Below, one piece after another: positions 1 to 6,845 of a stretch of 8,803 bases of DNA. Positions within the stretch are counted from its first letter, which is position 1, and each line of letters begins with the position of its first letter. Under the pieces are notes generated by a model. It made no database searches, was not told where the DNA came from, and was given only the letters and a program-made list of their open reading frames with translations. Source of the DNA: Bacteroidales bacterium (lineage in GTDB: Bacteria > Bacteroidota > Bacteroidia > Bacteroidales > JAOZQN01); NCBI GenBank assembly GCA_029938985.1, contig JAOZTW010000179.1:1-8803 (forward strand), read 5' to 3'. Made by a program: the position numbers and the translations under genes.

Positions 1-84
1 TATGTACATTCTTTGTACTTGCTTCGCTATTCCTTCGCTAAAACTTTTTTTTTCATTTTTCCTAGGATAGTCGAATAAATTCAT
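1..84 (-). CDS. Possible N-terminal fragment of an unrecognised protein, cut by the window edge
   Basis: An ATG at 84-82 opens a minus-strand frame that stays open for 28 codons to the window edge. It starts MNLFDYPRKN and continues with a lysine-rich stretch, partly encoded by a nine-A run at 45-53, then SFSEGIAKQV. The frame reads like a hydrophilic N-terminus, and the bases just before the ATG are A/T-rich as for the other genes here. I recognise no family. The stretch is short and of simple composition, with a repeated ttcgcta motif, so a chance open frame is possible. Confidence 0.35.
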   Translation of the reverse strand, partial: MNLFDYPRKNEKKSFSEGIAKQVQRMYI

Positions 85-159
85 CAATAAGTATTATTTA
101 TTTTAATATGCCTAACTGAATATAAACATCAATTGTTAAAAAGGTTATTTTTATATTAT

Positions 160-240
160 GTAAAACAAAAAATAATTGTTGAATTATCCGAAACAGATAG
201 ATTGATGAAAGAAATTGATAAAATTAAGATAGTACTATAA
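160..240 (+). pseudogene. Possible remnant of a small gene (C-terminal 26 codons, no start)
   Basis: The plus-strand frame from about 160 to the TAA at 238-240 reads VKQKIIVELS and then ETDRLMKEIDKIKIVL. This is a protein-like mix with an amphipathic helical pattern, unlike the Phe/Leu/Tyr-rich translation immediately before it. The only internal ATG (205) would leave a very short peptide. It may be the tail of a decayed gene, or a leftover from a small regulatory or toxin-antitoxin type gene. I cannot assign a family, and chance is a real alternative. Confidence 0.2.
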
Positions 241-308
241 ACGAAAATTAGTGTTTAGGAATTAGGAGTAAACCTTAAAATTTAATTATTTATAAAAAAA
301 GGAGGTCT
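241..308. other. AT-rich spacer, no gene seen
   Basis: This short A/T-rich stretch lies between the doubtful remnant at 160-240 and the direct repeats at 309-372. A GGAGGT sequence at 301-306 follows an A7 run on the plus strand and looks like a ribosome binding site, but no open frame of useful length starts after it. On the minus strand the same bases place a T7 run downstream of the hairpin at 314-333. Confidence 0.4.
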
Positions 309-456
309 TTTAACCACGCACTAAAGTACGTGGCAACTGAGAAATTTAACCACGCACTAAACAACTGAGAAAAGAGTAAATCATTAATGAAATATGCCTT
401 TTTTAATTTTGATATATCTAAACGGTAATACACCTCCAAAAAATCCCTTATTTTTT
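290..456 (-). other. Probable original C-terminal coding frame of the HNH gene, now in the -1 frame
   Basis: From the six-A run at 451-456 the frame one base back stays open to a stop at 290. It reads IRDFLEVYYRLDISKLKKAY and then FINDLL, which has the charge and hydrophobic spacing of real helices. The annotated frame over the same DNA is a low-complexity Ser/Lys/Thr/Asn stretch followed by GGVLPF. Shortening the A-run by one base would join the nuclease body directly to this helical tail. The final part of this frame (about 309-372) is encoded by the two direct repeats, so the true original end is unknown and may have been displaced by them. Confidence 0.45.
309..372. repeat. Two adjacent direct repeats, the first carrying a hairpin
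   Basis: Copy one (309-344) and copy two (345-372) share the 17-bp block tttaaccacgcactaaa and the 11-bp block caactgagaaa. Copy one has eight extra bases (gtacgtgg, 326-333) between them. With those bases, 314-333 folds into a near-perfect hairpin (arms ccacgcact and agtacgtgg, one mismatch). Copy two has lost the second arm. Such short palindromic intergenic units resemble REP-type repeats. The hairpin lies just downstream of the HNH gene on its strand and could also act as a weak transcription terminator, although the nearest T-run begins about a dozen bases after the stem. Confidence 0.6.
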
Positions 457-1001
457 GTTTTACTTTTACTAACAAATTTTCGTCTCTCAACTAATTTTGT
501 CCTGTTTAATCCATAAAATTCTATAGTTTTTTCTGCTTGCTTATATTCTATACTTTTTTTATTATCACTTTTTATATCTAATTCGCCTGTAAAAGGATTG
601 AACCAAAACCATTTATCAAAACCATAGTTATTGCTATCGGGTCTTAATAATAAATCGCTAAATCTACTTCCTTTAATTTTATTACATTTTGGACAAATAG
701 GATATAAATTAGTCCATTCAAATGCAAGTTCTGGATATTTATTGTATGATTTAGGTTTAAAATGTTCTATTTCTTCCTCAGTATCACCAATTGGCGACAT
801 TGGTCTATCGCAGAAAGCACAACGTTTTCCTGACAATTTTTTTAAATCTGTTAATAATTGGTCGTAAACACCATGCCAATAAAAGCTACTTGGTTTGTTT
901 TTGCTCTCTGGTTTTGGTTTTTTATTCAAATACTCCTGTGTCCATTTAGCTTGATTATCTTTTAAATATTGTGGAGCTTTGTTTCGTTGCATTTTCATCA
1001 T
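384..1001 (-). CDS. HNH endonuclease, Septu PtuB / retron-effector-like, probably frameshifted near its end
   Basis: Probable metal-dependent nuclease of the HNH fold, the presumed effector of the operon. The sequence shows two zinc-ribbon pairs, C61-x2-C64 and C103-x2-C106. Between them are the conserved IEHFKPKS block (E79, H80) and W96-x-N98-L99, followed by CNKIKG (N107, K110). This layout matches the TIGR02646-type HNH family paired with ATPases in Septu and with some retrons. The family is known for DNA or tRNA attack, but the target here is unknown. The ATG overlaps the stop of the upstream ATPase (ATGA, 998-1001), so the two are translationally coupled. ATGs at 998 and 992 are alternative starts. 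After about residue 183 the protein turns low-complexity, while the -1 frame continues as good helix, which points to a one-base insertion in the A6 run at 451-456. The catalytic core is intact, so the product may still be active. Confidence 0.8.
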   Translation of the reverse strand: MMKMQRNKAPQYLKDNQAKWTQEYLNKKPKPESKNKPSSFYWHGVYDQLLTDLKKLSGKRCAFCDRPMSPIGDTEEEIEHFKPKSYNKYPELAFEWTNLYPICPKCNKIKGSRFSDLLLRPDSNNYGFDKWFWFNPFTGELDIKSDNKKSIEYKQAEKTIEFYGLNRTKLVERRKFVSKSKTKNKGFFGGVLPFRYIKIKKGIFH

Positions 1002-2659
1002 AACGAAAAAGGTTTTTGATTATTATTCTCAAGTATTTCATTTAGTCTTAAAATAAAAGTACTTGTAACAGAGTTAATTTCTTCACCTTTTCCTAATAAT
1101 TTTTTCACTAAATCTTTAAAATCTTTGGAATATGCTAAATCAATTTTGCCAAAATTAATTTGTTTTATTGTATCTGATAATTTATTTAACAAATTTTGAG
1201 TTGTAATATCATAATCAAAATCAATAAATCTACTCATAATACTCAAAATGTTTTCTGCCTGTATTTCAGAACTTTGTATTTCTATTTTTTCATTATTAAA
1301 AATAATTTCGTGAGCCATGCCTCCCACTGCGGATTGCAAACTTACAGGATTATGTGTTGTTAAGAAAAACTGAATATTTGGTAAAATTTTTGTAAGTTTT
1401 GGTAAAAATAAACTTTGCCAATTGGGGTGCAAATGCCTATCATATTCATCTATTAATATTGTGCCACAAACATTAAACTGCTCAGTTGCTTTGTTATAAA
1501 ATTCCTCAATAGTATCTGAAAAACTGTTGCGAGCCGAGAGTATGCGAATAAAAATATCGCTAACAAGCAAAATATTAGCTCTATAACCTTCGCTTAGCTC
1601 CGAAAGTATAAAGTTTTCTTTTGTTATACTGTTTTGATAATAATAACTTATATTGTTTTTTGTATCCCATACTATTTGAAACTGCTCTTCACCTTCTATT
1701 GATAAAAAACTGTTTAATGTTTTTAATAAAATTTCAAGAACCTTTTTTACTTCTTTGTCGGGGTGTTTGTTTAACTCATGTAAAATTAATGTTGGGTCAA
1801 TAAAATCAAGTGAATAATCTTTGAAAATTGTTTCAATACTATAATTTTCAGCTTCACCAGAAATTAAATTGTTTAATAATTCTCTATTAATAACATCTTT
1901 TTGATGAAAAAGATTTACTCCATAAGACAAAAGCAAATTTCCAGTTTCAAATATTTTTTCATGTTCTAAACTATTTGTAATAAAAATTTCGTTTGATAAA
2001 TTATAATTAAAAATAGCTTTTGTAATTGCTTTTTTTGAATTGTTTTTATTGTCTTTTGGAGAAAAATGAGAAACTATTTTTTTATTGCTATTTGTGCTTT
2101 TTCTAATAAATTTCCCTAATGTCATATTTGTTACATCTTCATTGTATTGTTCAATTAATGAAAATGTAATTGCTTGCAAAAGTATAGTTTTTCCAGTGCC
2201 ATTATTTCCTATTATTAAATTTATATTATTTGATAAATTAGAAAGTTTTATTTTCTCAAATATTTTAAAATTGGTTATTTCAAATTCTTTTGGTAATATT
2301 TTTATTTGATTATTATCAAAAGAAAGGTCTTGTAAATTAGTTAATTTTCCTATTTCTTTTGGTAATATTTTTATTTGATTATTAGATAAATAAAGCACTT
2401 GTAAATTAGTTAATTCTCCAATTTCTTTTGGTAATATTTTTATTTGATTATTAGATAAATAAAGGTTTTGTAAATTAGTTAATTTTCCTATTTCTTTTGG
2501 TATTTCTTTTATTTGATTATTAGATAGCCAAAGTAATTGTAAATTAGTTAATTCAAAAATTTCATTCCAAATTTCATGAGTAATTATCTCTTCAACAATA
2601 ACTAATTCATTAGTTTTTTTTGCTTTTATTAATAAATCTTTTATTTTCTTTTTAATCAT
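998..2659 (-). CDS. LRR-fused AAA/ABC-type ATPase, PtuA/OLD-like, operon partner of the HNH nuclease
   Basis: Probable sensor-ATPase of a Septu-like defence pair. Residues 1-36 form a short charged leader. Residues 37-128 are four leucine-rich repeats of exactly 23 residues (pattern LTNLQxLxLSNNQIKxLPKE). The ATPase domain starts at once, with an OLD-like first strand around 129-150. It has Walker A GNNGTGKT (151-158), a signature-like LSELSEGYR (352-360), Walker B ILIDEYD (401-407) with HLHP after it, and the H-loop TTHNP (434-438). No TOPRIM nuclease domain follows, so cutting would fall to the HNH protein encoded by the next, overlapping gene. PtuA of Septu is known to be an ATPase that oligomerises with PtuB. 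The LRR fusion is not part of the standard description and would suit recognition of a phage or host protein. The ATG at 2659 has an A/T-only leader and no Shine-Dalgarno. A cytoplasmic location is expected, since no signal peptide or membrane segment is visible. Confidence 0.85.
   Translation of the reverse strand: MIKKKIKDLLIKAKKTNELVIVEEIITHEIWNEIFELTNLQLLWLSNNQIKEIPKEIGKLTNLQNLYLSNNQIKILPKEIGELTNLQVLYLSNNQIKILPKEIGKLTNLQDLSFDNNQIKILPKEFEITNFKIFEKIKLSNLSNNINLIIGNNGTGKTILLQAITFSLIEQYNEDVTNMTLGKFIRKSTNSNKKIVSHFSPKDNKNNSKKAITKAIFNYNLSNEIFITNSLEHEKIFETGNLLLSYGVNLFHQKDVINRELLNNLISGEAENYSIETIFKDYSLDFIDPTLILHELNKHPDKEVKKVLEILLKTLNSFLSIEGEEQFQIVWDTKNNISYYYQNSITKENFILSELSEGYRANILLVSDIFIRILSARNSFSDTIEEFYNKATEQFNVCGTILIDEYDRHLHPNWQSLFLPKLTKILPNIQFFLTTHNPVSLQSAVGGMAHEIIFNNEKIEIQSSEIQAENILSIMSRFIDFDYDITTQNLLNKLSDTIKQINFGKIDLAYSKDFKDLVKKLLGKGEEINSVTSTFILRLNEILENNNQKPFSL
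2261..2560 (-). repeat. 69-bp tandem repeats encoding the LRRs of the first ATPase
   Basis: The marker ttgtaaattag (plus strand) recurs at 2330, 2399, 2468 and 2537, spaced exactly 69 bp (23 codons). Units 2330-2398 and 2399-2467 differ at only five positions by eye, including third-position sites. This implies recent duplication or gene conversion, not old divergence. The region can gain or lose whole LRRs by recombination without breaking the frame. Confidence 0.9.
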
Positions 2660-2705
2660 TTATTTATTTTTTAATATTTAAAAATTTTTAAGTAGTAAAC
2701 AAACA

Positions 2706-2752
2706 TTTCCAAACCCTAATTTTAAATCTGTTTTAAATTAGGATATTGGAAA
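2706..2752. promoter_or_regulatory. Imperfect hairpin upstream of the LRR-ATPase/HNH operon
   Basis: Arms tttcca (2706-2711) and tggaaa (2747-2752) pair, then after a 4x4 internal loop cctaattt (2715-2722) pairs with aaattagg (2735-2742). It lies 47-93 bp before the ATG at 2659 and about 90 bp after the stop of the redox gene. The 3' arm ends in A bases and no T-run follows on the minus strand, so it is a poor intrinsic terminator for the redox gene. An operator or leader role is as likely. Part of it (2731-2753) matches a motif in front of the second LRR-ATPase. Confidence 0.4.
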
Positions 2753-2805
2753 CTTTATTATATATTCAATAGTTAGTTTTTAATAATACTTTGTAATATA
2801 ATTTT

Positions 2806-2859
2806 CCTAACCACTAACCACTAACCACTAACCACTAACCACTAACCACTAACAACTAA
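2806..2859. repeat. Tandem heptamer repeat (CCACTAA)n
   Basis: Six perfect copies of CCACTAA run from 2811 to 2852, flanked by a partial copy (2806-2810) and one variant copy (CAACTAA, 2853-2859). The array covers the last codons and the TAG stop (2842-2844) of the redox gene, whose final residues LVVSG are encoded by the repeat. Heptamer arrays are prone to slippage. Short tandem heptanucleotide repeats are known from cyanobacterial genomes; a link to those is only analogy. Confidence 0.95.
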
Positions 2860-5800
2860 CTTATATTCTTCTTCAAAACGTTTTACTATATAATCGCAAC
2901 CGTAGTTGAACATGCGGAATTGATTATCTTCTGTAGTTGTTATAAATTCGTAATTATCAGAGTATTTTGGCAAATGTTTAACCGATTCTATAAAAATAGC
3001 CTCTAAGTCATCTGCTGTTTTTATTGCAAATTTATCAAGTAAAGCAATAAGTTGATTATGGTTTTCAATGCTAATTTTACATTCCACCACAGCATCAAAT
3101 TCTTGTATCACATTTTGAGTGTTGGTAAAACTACCGCCTGTTTCTATTGGTAATGAGGCAGGTAATATTAAGTCAGCTTTTTTAGCCGTTTCAGTTAAAA
3201 AATAATCTTGAACCATTAGGAAATCAAAATTACCTATTTCACATTTTTCAGGATTAATAGCACAACCTGCTGGGTCTTCGCCAAATACAAATACATTTTT
3301 AATTTTTCCAGCCATCCAATTTTCGCCAGTTTTTTCGTTAATACAGTTATTGTTAAACAAACCTTGCGAATTATTTTTTTCTTTTAAAGAAATTAATCCC
3401 GAAGCCGTTTTTCCAAGTTTTCCAGTAATTGCGGCAAGATTATAAAGCTCTGTACTACAATTAGATGAAATGTATTTTTCGGAATAAATCAAAATAGCAT
3501 TGCTTTCTTTATTAAATTCCCCTGCAAATTTTTCAATCACCTCAGCACTAACACCAGCTTTTTCTACCAAGTCTGAATAATATTCTTGTTGGTCTATAAA
3601 TGTGTCAAAACCAGTGCAATTATCATTAATAAACATTTGATTTTGATAACCAACATTTGTCAAATATGCAACAACAGCTTTGGTAAACCAATAATACGAT
3701 TTTACTTGATAAACATGGTCGGCTTTATAAGCATATCTATTTTTATCAACAGTAACCAGTTCAACCTTAGTGTTTTTGGTTGCTTTTGCATTATTTACAA
3801 AATAACTTACAATATTATCATCGTAGTTCAGTTCTGCTCCAATAATATATATTTTACCAGCATTTTTAATTTCCCCAAAAGGAACATTTTTAAACGAATT
3901 ATTAGCATAATCCATTCCTCTTCCAATATAATGAAAACTGCTAATATTTTCAGTTTTAACTGCATCGGCAAGTTGTTTTACAAGAAATTGTTCTTGATTT
4001 GTTAATCTTGCTCCAGCAAAAAAGGCGTTTTCATTTGGTTCTGTTGCCGATATTTTTTCTTTTATCAAATCAAAAGCTTTTTCAAAACTAATTTCTTCAA
4101 AACCTCCATCTTTTGATTTTAACAACGGCTTGGTAATTCTACTGTTATCATTCAAATATTGATACCCAAATTTTGCCTGTCGTCCAATACTTTGATTATC
4201 TCCAGTAACTTTAAACACAAAATCTTCGTGATGATTAATAAGAATTTTTTCACCAGTAGCACCAAAATTATTAATAGTTTTTAAAGTCTCCAATTTTAGT
4301 GGACCAGGTTTAAAATTGAAATTCTCGGTAATAGCACCCGTTGGACAAGTAGAAATACACAATCCACACGACTCGCAATTAGTGTCAGTCAGCGACTTAC
4401 CCATACTTGGAGCAACATAAGTTTCAAAACCTCGTTCAATAAGTCCCAGAGCTGTTGTGCCAGCTATTTCATCACAAATTCTGATGCAACGAGAACAAAG
4501 AATACACTTATTATTGTCAATTTCAATATACGGATGCGAAAAATCAATATTATATTGATGGAAATCACCACTATAATTTTTTTGCTCCACCTGATAATCG
4601 TTGCAATGTTGTTTTAAAGTGCAGGTAAAATATTCAACACAACCACACTCTACGCATCGTTGAGCTTCGGTAACCGCCATTTCTTCATCATATCCAAGTT
4701 CTACCTCGTTGAAATTCATGCGAATATCAGATCCCAAAACAGGCATTTCCTTTCTTGCCTGTGGAGTAAATTTCCCTATCATATCTTTTGAGGTGAGAGC
4801 TTTAAAATTGGAACGTTTACTTAAAAACTCTTTCGGTTCGGGTATAATTTGTTGTCCAGTAAGGTATTGATGACAACTTACAGATGCAGTTTTTGCTTGT
4901 TGAATTGCTTCAATAATAGTGGCGGGTCCAGTAACTCCGTCTCCTGCAGCAAATACTGACGGTATTCCTGTTTGTAAAGTTTCAGGATTTGCATCAATAT
5001 CTCCCCATCTATTTAATTTTAATTCTCCCTCTTTTGTGAATTTATTTATGTCCTGTAAAAAGTTTACATCTGTTTTTTGTCCAATTGCGGCAAGTATATA
5101 ATCCACTTTTAATTCATATTCAGAGCCTTTAATAACAATAGGTCTTCTACGTCCCGAAGCATCAGGTTCGCCAAGTTCCATTTTTACGCAAGTCATAGAT
5201 TTTACTTTTCCTTTCGCATCAGCATTTACTTCCGTAGGATTGGTTAAGAATAAATACTCTACACCTTCAAGTTTAGATTCGTGAATTTCTATTGGATTGG
5301 CAGGCATTTCTTTTTCAGTTCTTCGGTAAACAATATAGCTTTTTTCTGCACCACACCGCAAAGCCGTTCTACAACAGTCCATTGCAGTATTTCCTCCCCC
5401 TACAGTAATAATTGTTTTTCCTTTAAAATCATATTTCTGACCTGTTTGTTCCATGTTCCTAAGGAAATCAATACCAGAAAAAACGCCATCAGCCTCTTCA
5501 CCTTTAGCTCTAAGTAAAGTCCCTTTTTGAGAACCAATTGTTAGTATTGTAGCATCGTATTTTTTGTTCAGCTCTTCGTAGCTAAGATTTCCACCAAAAT
5601 TTTTGTTCAAATAAATATTTGTACCAATCTCTGTTATTGTTTCTATTTCTTTATCAAGTAGTTCGTTTGGTAATCTATATTCTGGTATTCCGTATCGTAA
5701 CCAGCCTCCTGCATGATTATTAGCCTCAAAAATATCTACTTGATGCCCTTTTTGTTGCAAAAAATATGCGGCAGAAAGTCCACCAGGTCCTGCACCAATA

Positions 5801-6399
5801 ACGGCGATTTTTTTACCAGTAGATTCTTCTATTTCAGGGATATAATGATTATCAGAATATAAATCAATATCAGATGCAAATCTTTTCATATAATCAATTC
5901 CAACCGATGATTTATCTTCTGTTAAACTTCTGTTACATGCTACTTCGCAAGGTCTAACACATACACGCCCACATATTGCTGGAAGTGGGTTAACTTTTTT
6001 TATTAATTTTACGGCTTCTGAATACATACCTTTTTCTACTAAAGCTATATAGCCTTGAATATCAACTCCCGCAGGACAAGCATCTTTGCAAGTAGACGAA
6101 CAGTCGGCATAGTGGTCGCTCACAAGCAATTCCAAAGCCGCCTTTCTTGATTTCCTAACTTTTTCATTATTAGTTTCAATCACCATACCATTCATAACTT
6201 TGGTAGAACATGATGGCTGTAAACCTCTTGCACCTTCAATTTCTACTACACATACATAGCACGACGAATATGGGTCAAGTCGTGGGTCGTGGCATAGTGT
6301 TGGAATAAAAATTCCATTATTTTCTGCAACATTTAACACAAAGTCATTTTTTTTAGCTTCGTATTCTTTTCCGTTGATTTTAATTTTTATTTCAGACAT
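2842..6399 (-). CDS. Multidomain iron-sulfur flavoprotein: NuoG-like 2Fe-2S + GltD-like FAD/NAD(P) + 2x[4Fe-4S] + degenerate molybdopterin-type domain
   Basis: Cytoplasmic electron-transfer hub of 1185 residues, likely linking NAD(P)H to ferredoxin, a hydrogenase or a dehydrogenase partner. Residues 1-80 are a 2Fe-2S ferredoxin domain (C36, C47, C50, C64). Residues 96-155 hold a Cys-rich GltD-type cluster region (H96, C100, C104, C108; C143, C147, C151, C155). Residues about 196-515 are the FAD/NAD(P) oxidoreductase (GAGPGG at 202-207, GGGNTA at 334-339, AAGDG at 484-488). Residues 582-599 carry RCVECGC and further cysteines. Two 4Fe-4S ferredoxin motifs follow (C632/635/638/642 and C675/678/681/685). 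Residues about 717-1100 match the NuoG/FdhA molybdopterin fold (RITKPLL, later ADLILPASLP and FTNTQNVIQ), but no Cys lies between 685 and 928. The Fe-S ligands and catalytic Cys/Sec of formate dehydrogenases are therefore missing, as is the C-terminal dinucleotide-binding domain. I chose the ATG at 6399 because MSEIKIKING starts the ferredoxin fold; the 52 codons upstream are basic, low-complexity sequence. Confidence 0.85.
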   Translation of the reverse strand: MSEIKIKINGKEYEAKKNDFVLNVAENNGIFIPTLCHDPRLDPYSSCYVCVVEIEGARGLQPSCSTKVMNGMVIETNNEKVRKSRKAALELLVSDHYADCSSTCKDACPAGVDIQGYIALVEKGMYSEAVKLIKKVNPLPAICGRVCVRPCEVACNRSLTEDKSSVGIDYMKRFASDIDLYSDNHYIPEIEESTGKKIAVIGAGPGGLSAAYFLQQKGHQVDIFEANNHAGGWLRYGIPEYRLPNELLDKEIETITEIGTNIYLNKNFGGNLSYEELNKKYDATILTIGSQKGTLLRAKGEEADGVFSGIDFLRNMEQTGQKYDFKGKTIITVGGGNTAMDCCRTALRCGAEKSYIVYRRTEKEMPANPIEIHESKLEGVEYLFLTNPTEVNADAKGKVKSMTCVKMELGEPDASGRRRPIVIKGSEYELKVDYILAAIGQKTDVNFLQDINKFTKEGELKLNRWGDIDANPETLQTGIPSVFAAGDGVTGPATIIEAIQQAKTASVSCHQYLTGQQIIPEPKEFLSKRSNFKALTSKDMIGKFTPQARKEMPVLGSDIRMNFNEVELGYDEEMAVTEAQRCVECGCVEYFTCTLKQHCNDYQVEQKNYSGDFHQYNIDFSHPYIEIDNNKCILCSRCIRICDEIAGTTALGLIERGFETYVAPSMGKSLTDTNCESCGLCISTCPTGAITENFNFKPGPLKLETLKTINNFGATGEKILINHHEDFVFKVTGDNQSIGRQAKFGYQYLNDNSRITKPLLKSKDGGFEEISFEKAFDLIKEKISATEPNENAFFAGARLTNQEQFLVKQLADAVKTENISSFHYIGRGMDYANNSFKNVPFGEIKNAGKIYIIGAELNYDDNIVSYFVNNAKATKNTKVELVTVDKNRYAYKADHVYQVKSYYWFTKAVVAYLTNVGYQNQMFINDNCTGFDTFIDQQEYYSDLVEKAGVSAEVIEKFAGEFNKESNAILIYSEKYISSNCSTELYNLAAITGKLGKTASGLISLKEKNNSQGLFNNNCINEKTGENWMAGKIKNVFVFGEDPAGCAINPEKCEIGNFDFLMVQDYFLTETAKKADLILPASLPIETGGSFTNTQNVIQEFDAVVECKISIENHNQLIALLDKFAIKTADDLEAIFIESVKHLPKYSDNYEFITTTEDNQFRMFNYGCDYIVKRFEEEYKLVVSG

Positions 6400-6648
6400 A
6401 TTAGTATATATATAATTTAGATTTTTTGTTTTTTTTATCTTAATTTCTGTTTTGATTATTTTAAAATTAGTTCTTTGTTTTCTAAAATATTTTGCCAAAA
6501 CAATGAATATTCTTTTTCTCTTTTGGTGTTTTTTATAATAAATTTTGTAATCCAATCTCTTTTATTTGTTGCTTTTACTTTATTTTTTTAAATTTGTCAA
6601 AATGTTTGTAAAATTTTTCATTCTGCAAACTATTAGGCTTGTTTTTTT
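6400..6648. other. Leader of the redox gene; no further gene seen
   Basis: The open frame continues upstream of 6399 to an ATG at 6555, but the added residues are Lys/Ile/Arg-rich and match no domain. The bases just before the 6399 ATG are A/T-only (tatatatactaat on the minus strand), with no Shine-Dalgarno. I could not find a convincing Bacteroidota-type promoter (TTTG with TAnnTTTG) on the minus strand here. The rest is T-rich sequence without repeats of note. Confidence 0.5.
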
Positions 6649-6845
6649 CTGATTATAACGGATTTTGTTGAAATTATAAATCATTGATTATTAATTGCTT
6701 TACTTCCTAATATCTATTTGTTCAATTAATAGGAACGCAGACAACACGGATTAAACGGATTTTTCACGGATTTTTTTCCTTTATATTTTATATAATTCAT
6801 TATAAATAAAGTTATTACAATTTCAAAAAAATCCGTTATAATCAG
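6649..6845. mobile_element. Possible MITE-like non-autonomous element with 18-bp terminal inverted repeats
   Basis: The ends ctgattataacggatttt (6649-6666) and aaaatccgttataatcag (6828-6845) are perfect inverted repeats 197 bp apart end to end. Both are flanked outside by T-runs (T7 at 6642-6648, T8 at 6846-6853) that could be a target-site duplication, although homopolymers are weak evidence. Inside, acggatt occurs three times in direct orientation (6746, 6755, 6766). There is no open frame, so any movement would need a transposase in trans. The element ends 26 bp past the stop of the second LRR-ATPase. Alternatives are a dispersed intergenic repeat or a transcript-folding element. Confidence 0.5.
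6746..6772 (+). repeat. Three short direct repeats of acggatt
   Basis: The heptamer acggatt starts at 6746, 6755 and 6766 within a stretch that begins cgcagacaacacggattaaa. The same core is present at 6659 and, inverted, at 6829-6835, so the terminal repeats of the putative element and its interior appear to share one repeat family. Confidence 0.7.

Noticed and set aside
451..456. Firm call of programmed -1 frameshifting at A_AAA_AAT
   Set aside because: The heptamer fits, but no clear downstream stimulatory structure is visible, and a simple one-base indel explains the data equally well. I kept it only as an open finding.
2330..2560. Regular 69-bp repeats considered as a CRISPR array
   Set aside because: The repeats are contiguous, without unique spacers, and translate in frame as 23-residue LRRs.
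3586..4005. 139-codon plus-strand open frame inside the redox gene
   Set aside because: It lies wholly antisense to conserved redox-protein sequence, is Ile/Asn/Phe-rich as expected of an antisense frame in AT-rich DNA, and shows no domain.
2842..6399. Active molybdenum/tungsten formate dehydrogenase
   Set aside because: The CxxCxxxC ligands and the catalytic Cys/Sec of the alpha subunit are absent, there is no in-frame TGA that could encode selenocysteine, and the C-terminal dinucleotide-binding domain is missing.
6400..6555. 52-codon N-terminal extension of the redox protein from an ATG at 6555
   Set aside because: The extension is basic, low-complexity sequence without a domain, while MSEIKIKING at 6399 is the natural start of the 2Fe-2S ferredoxin fold.
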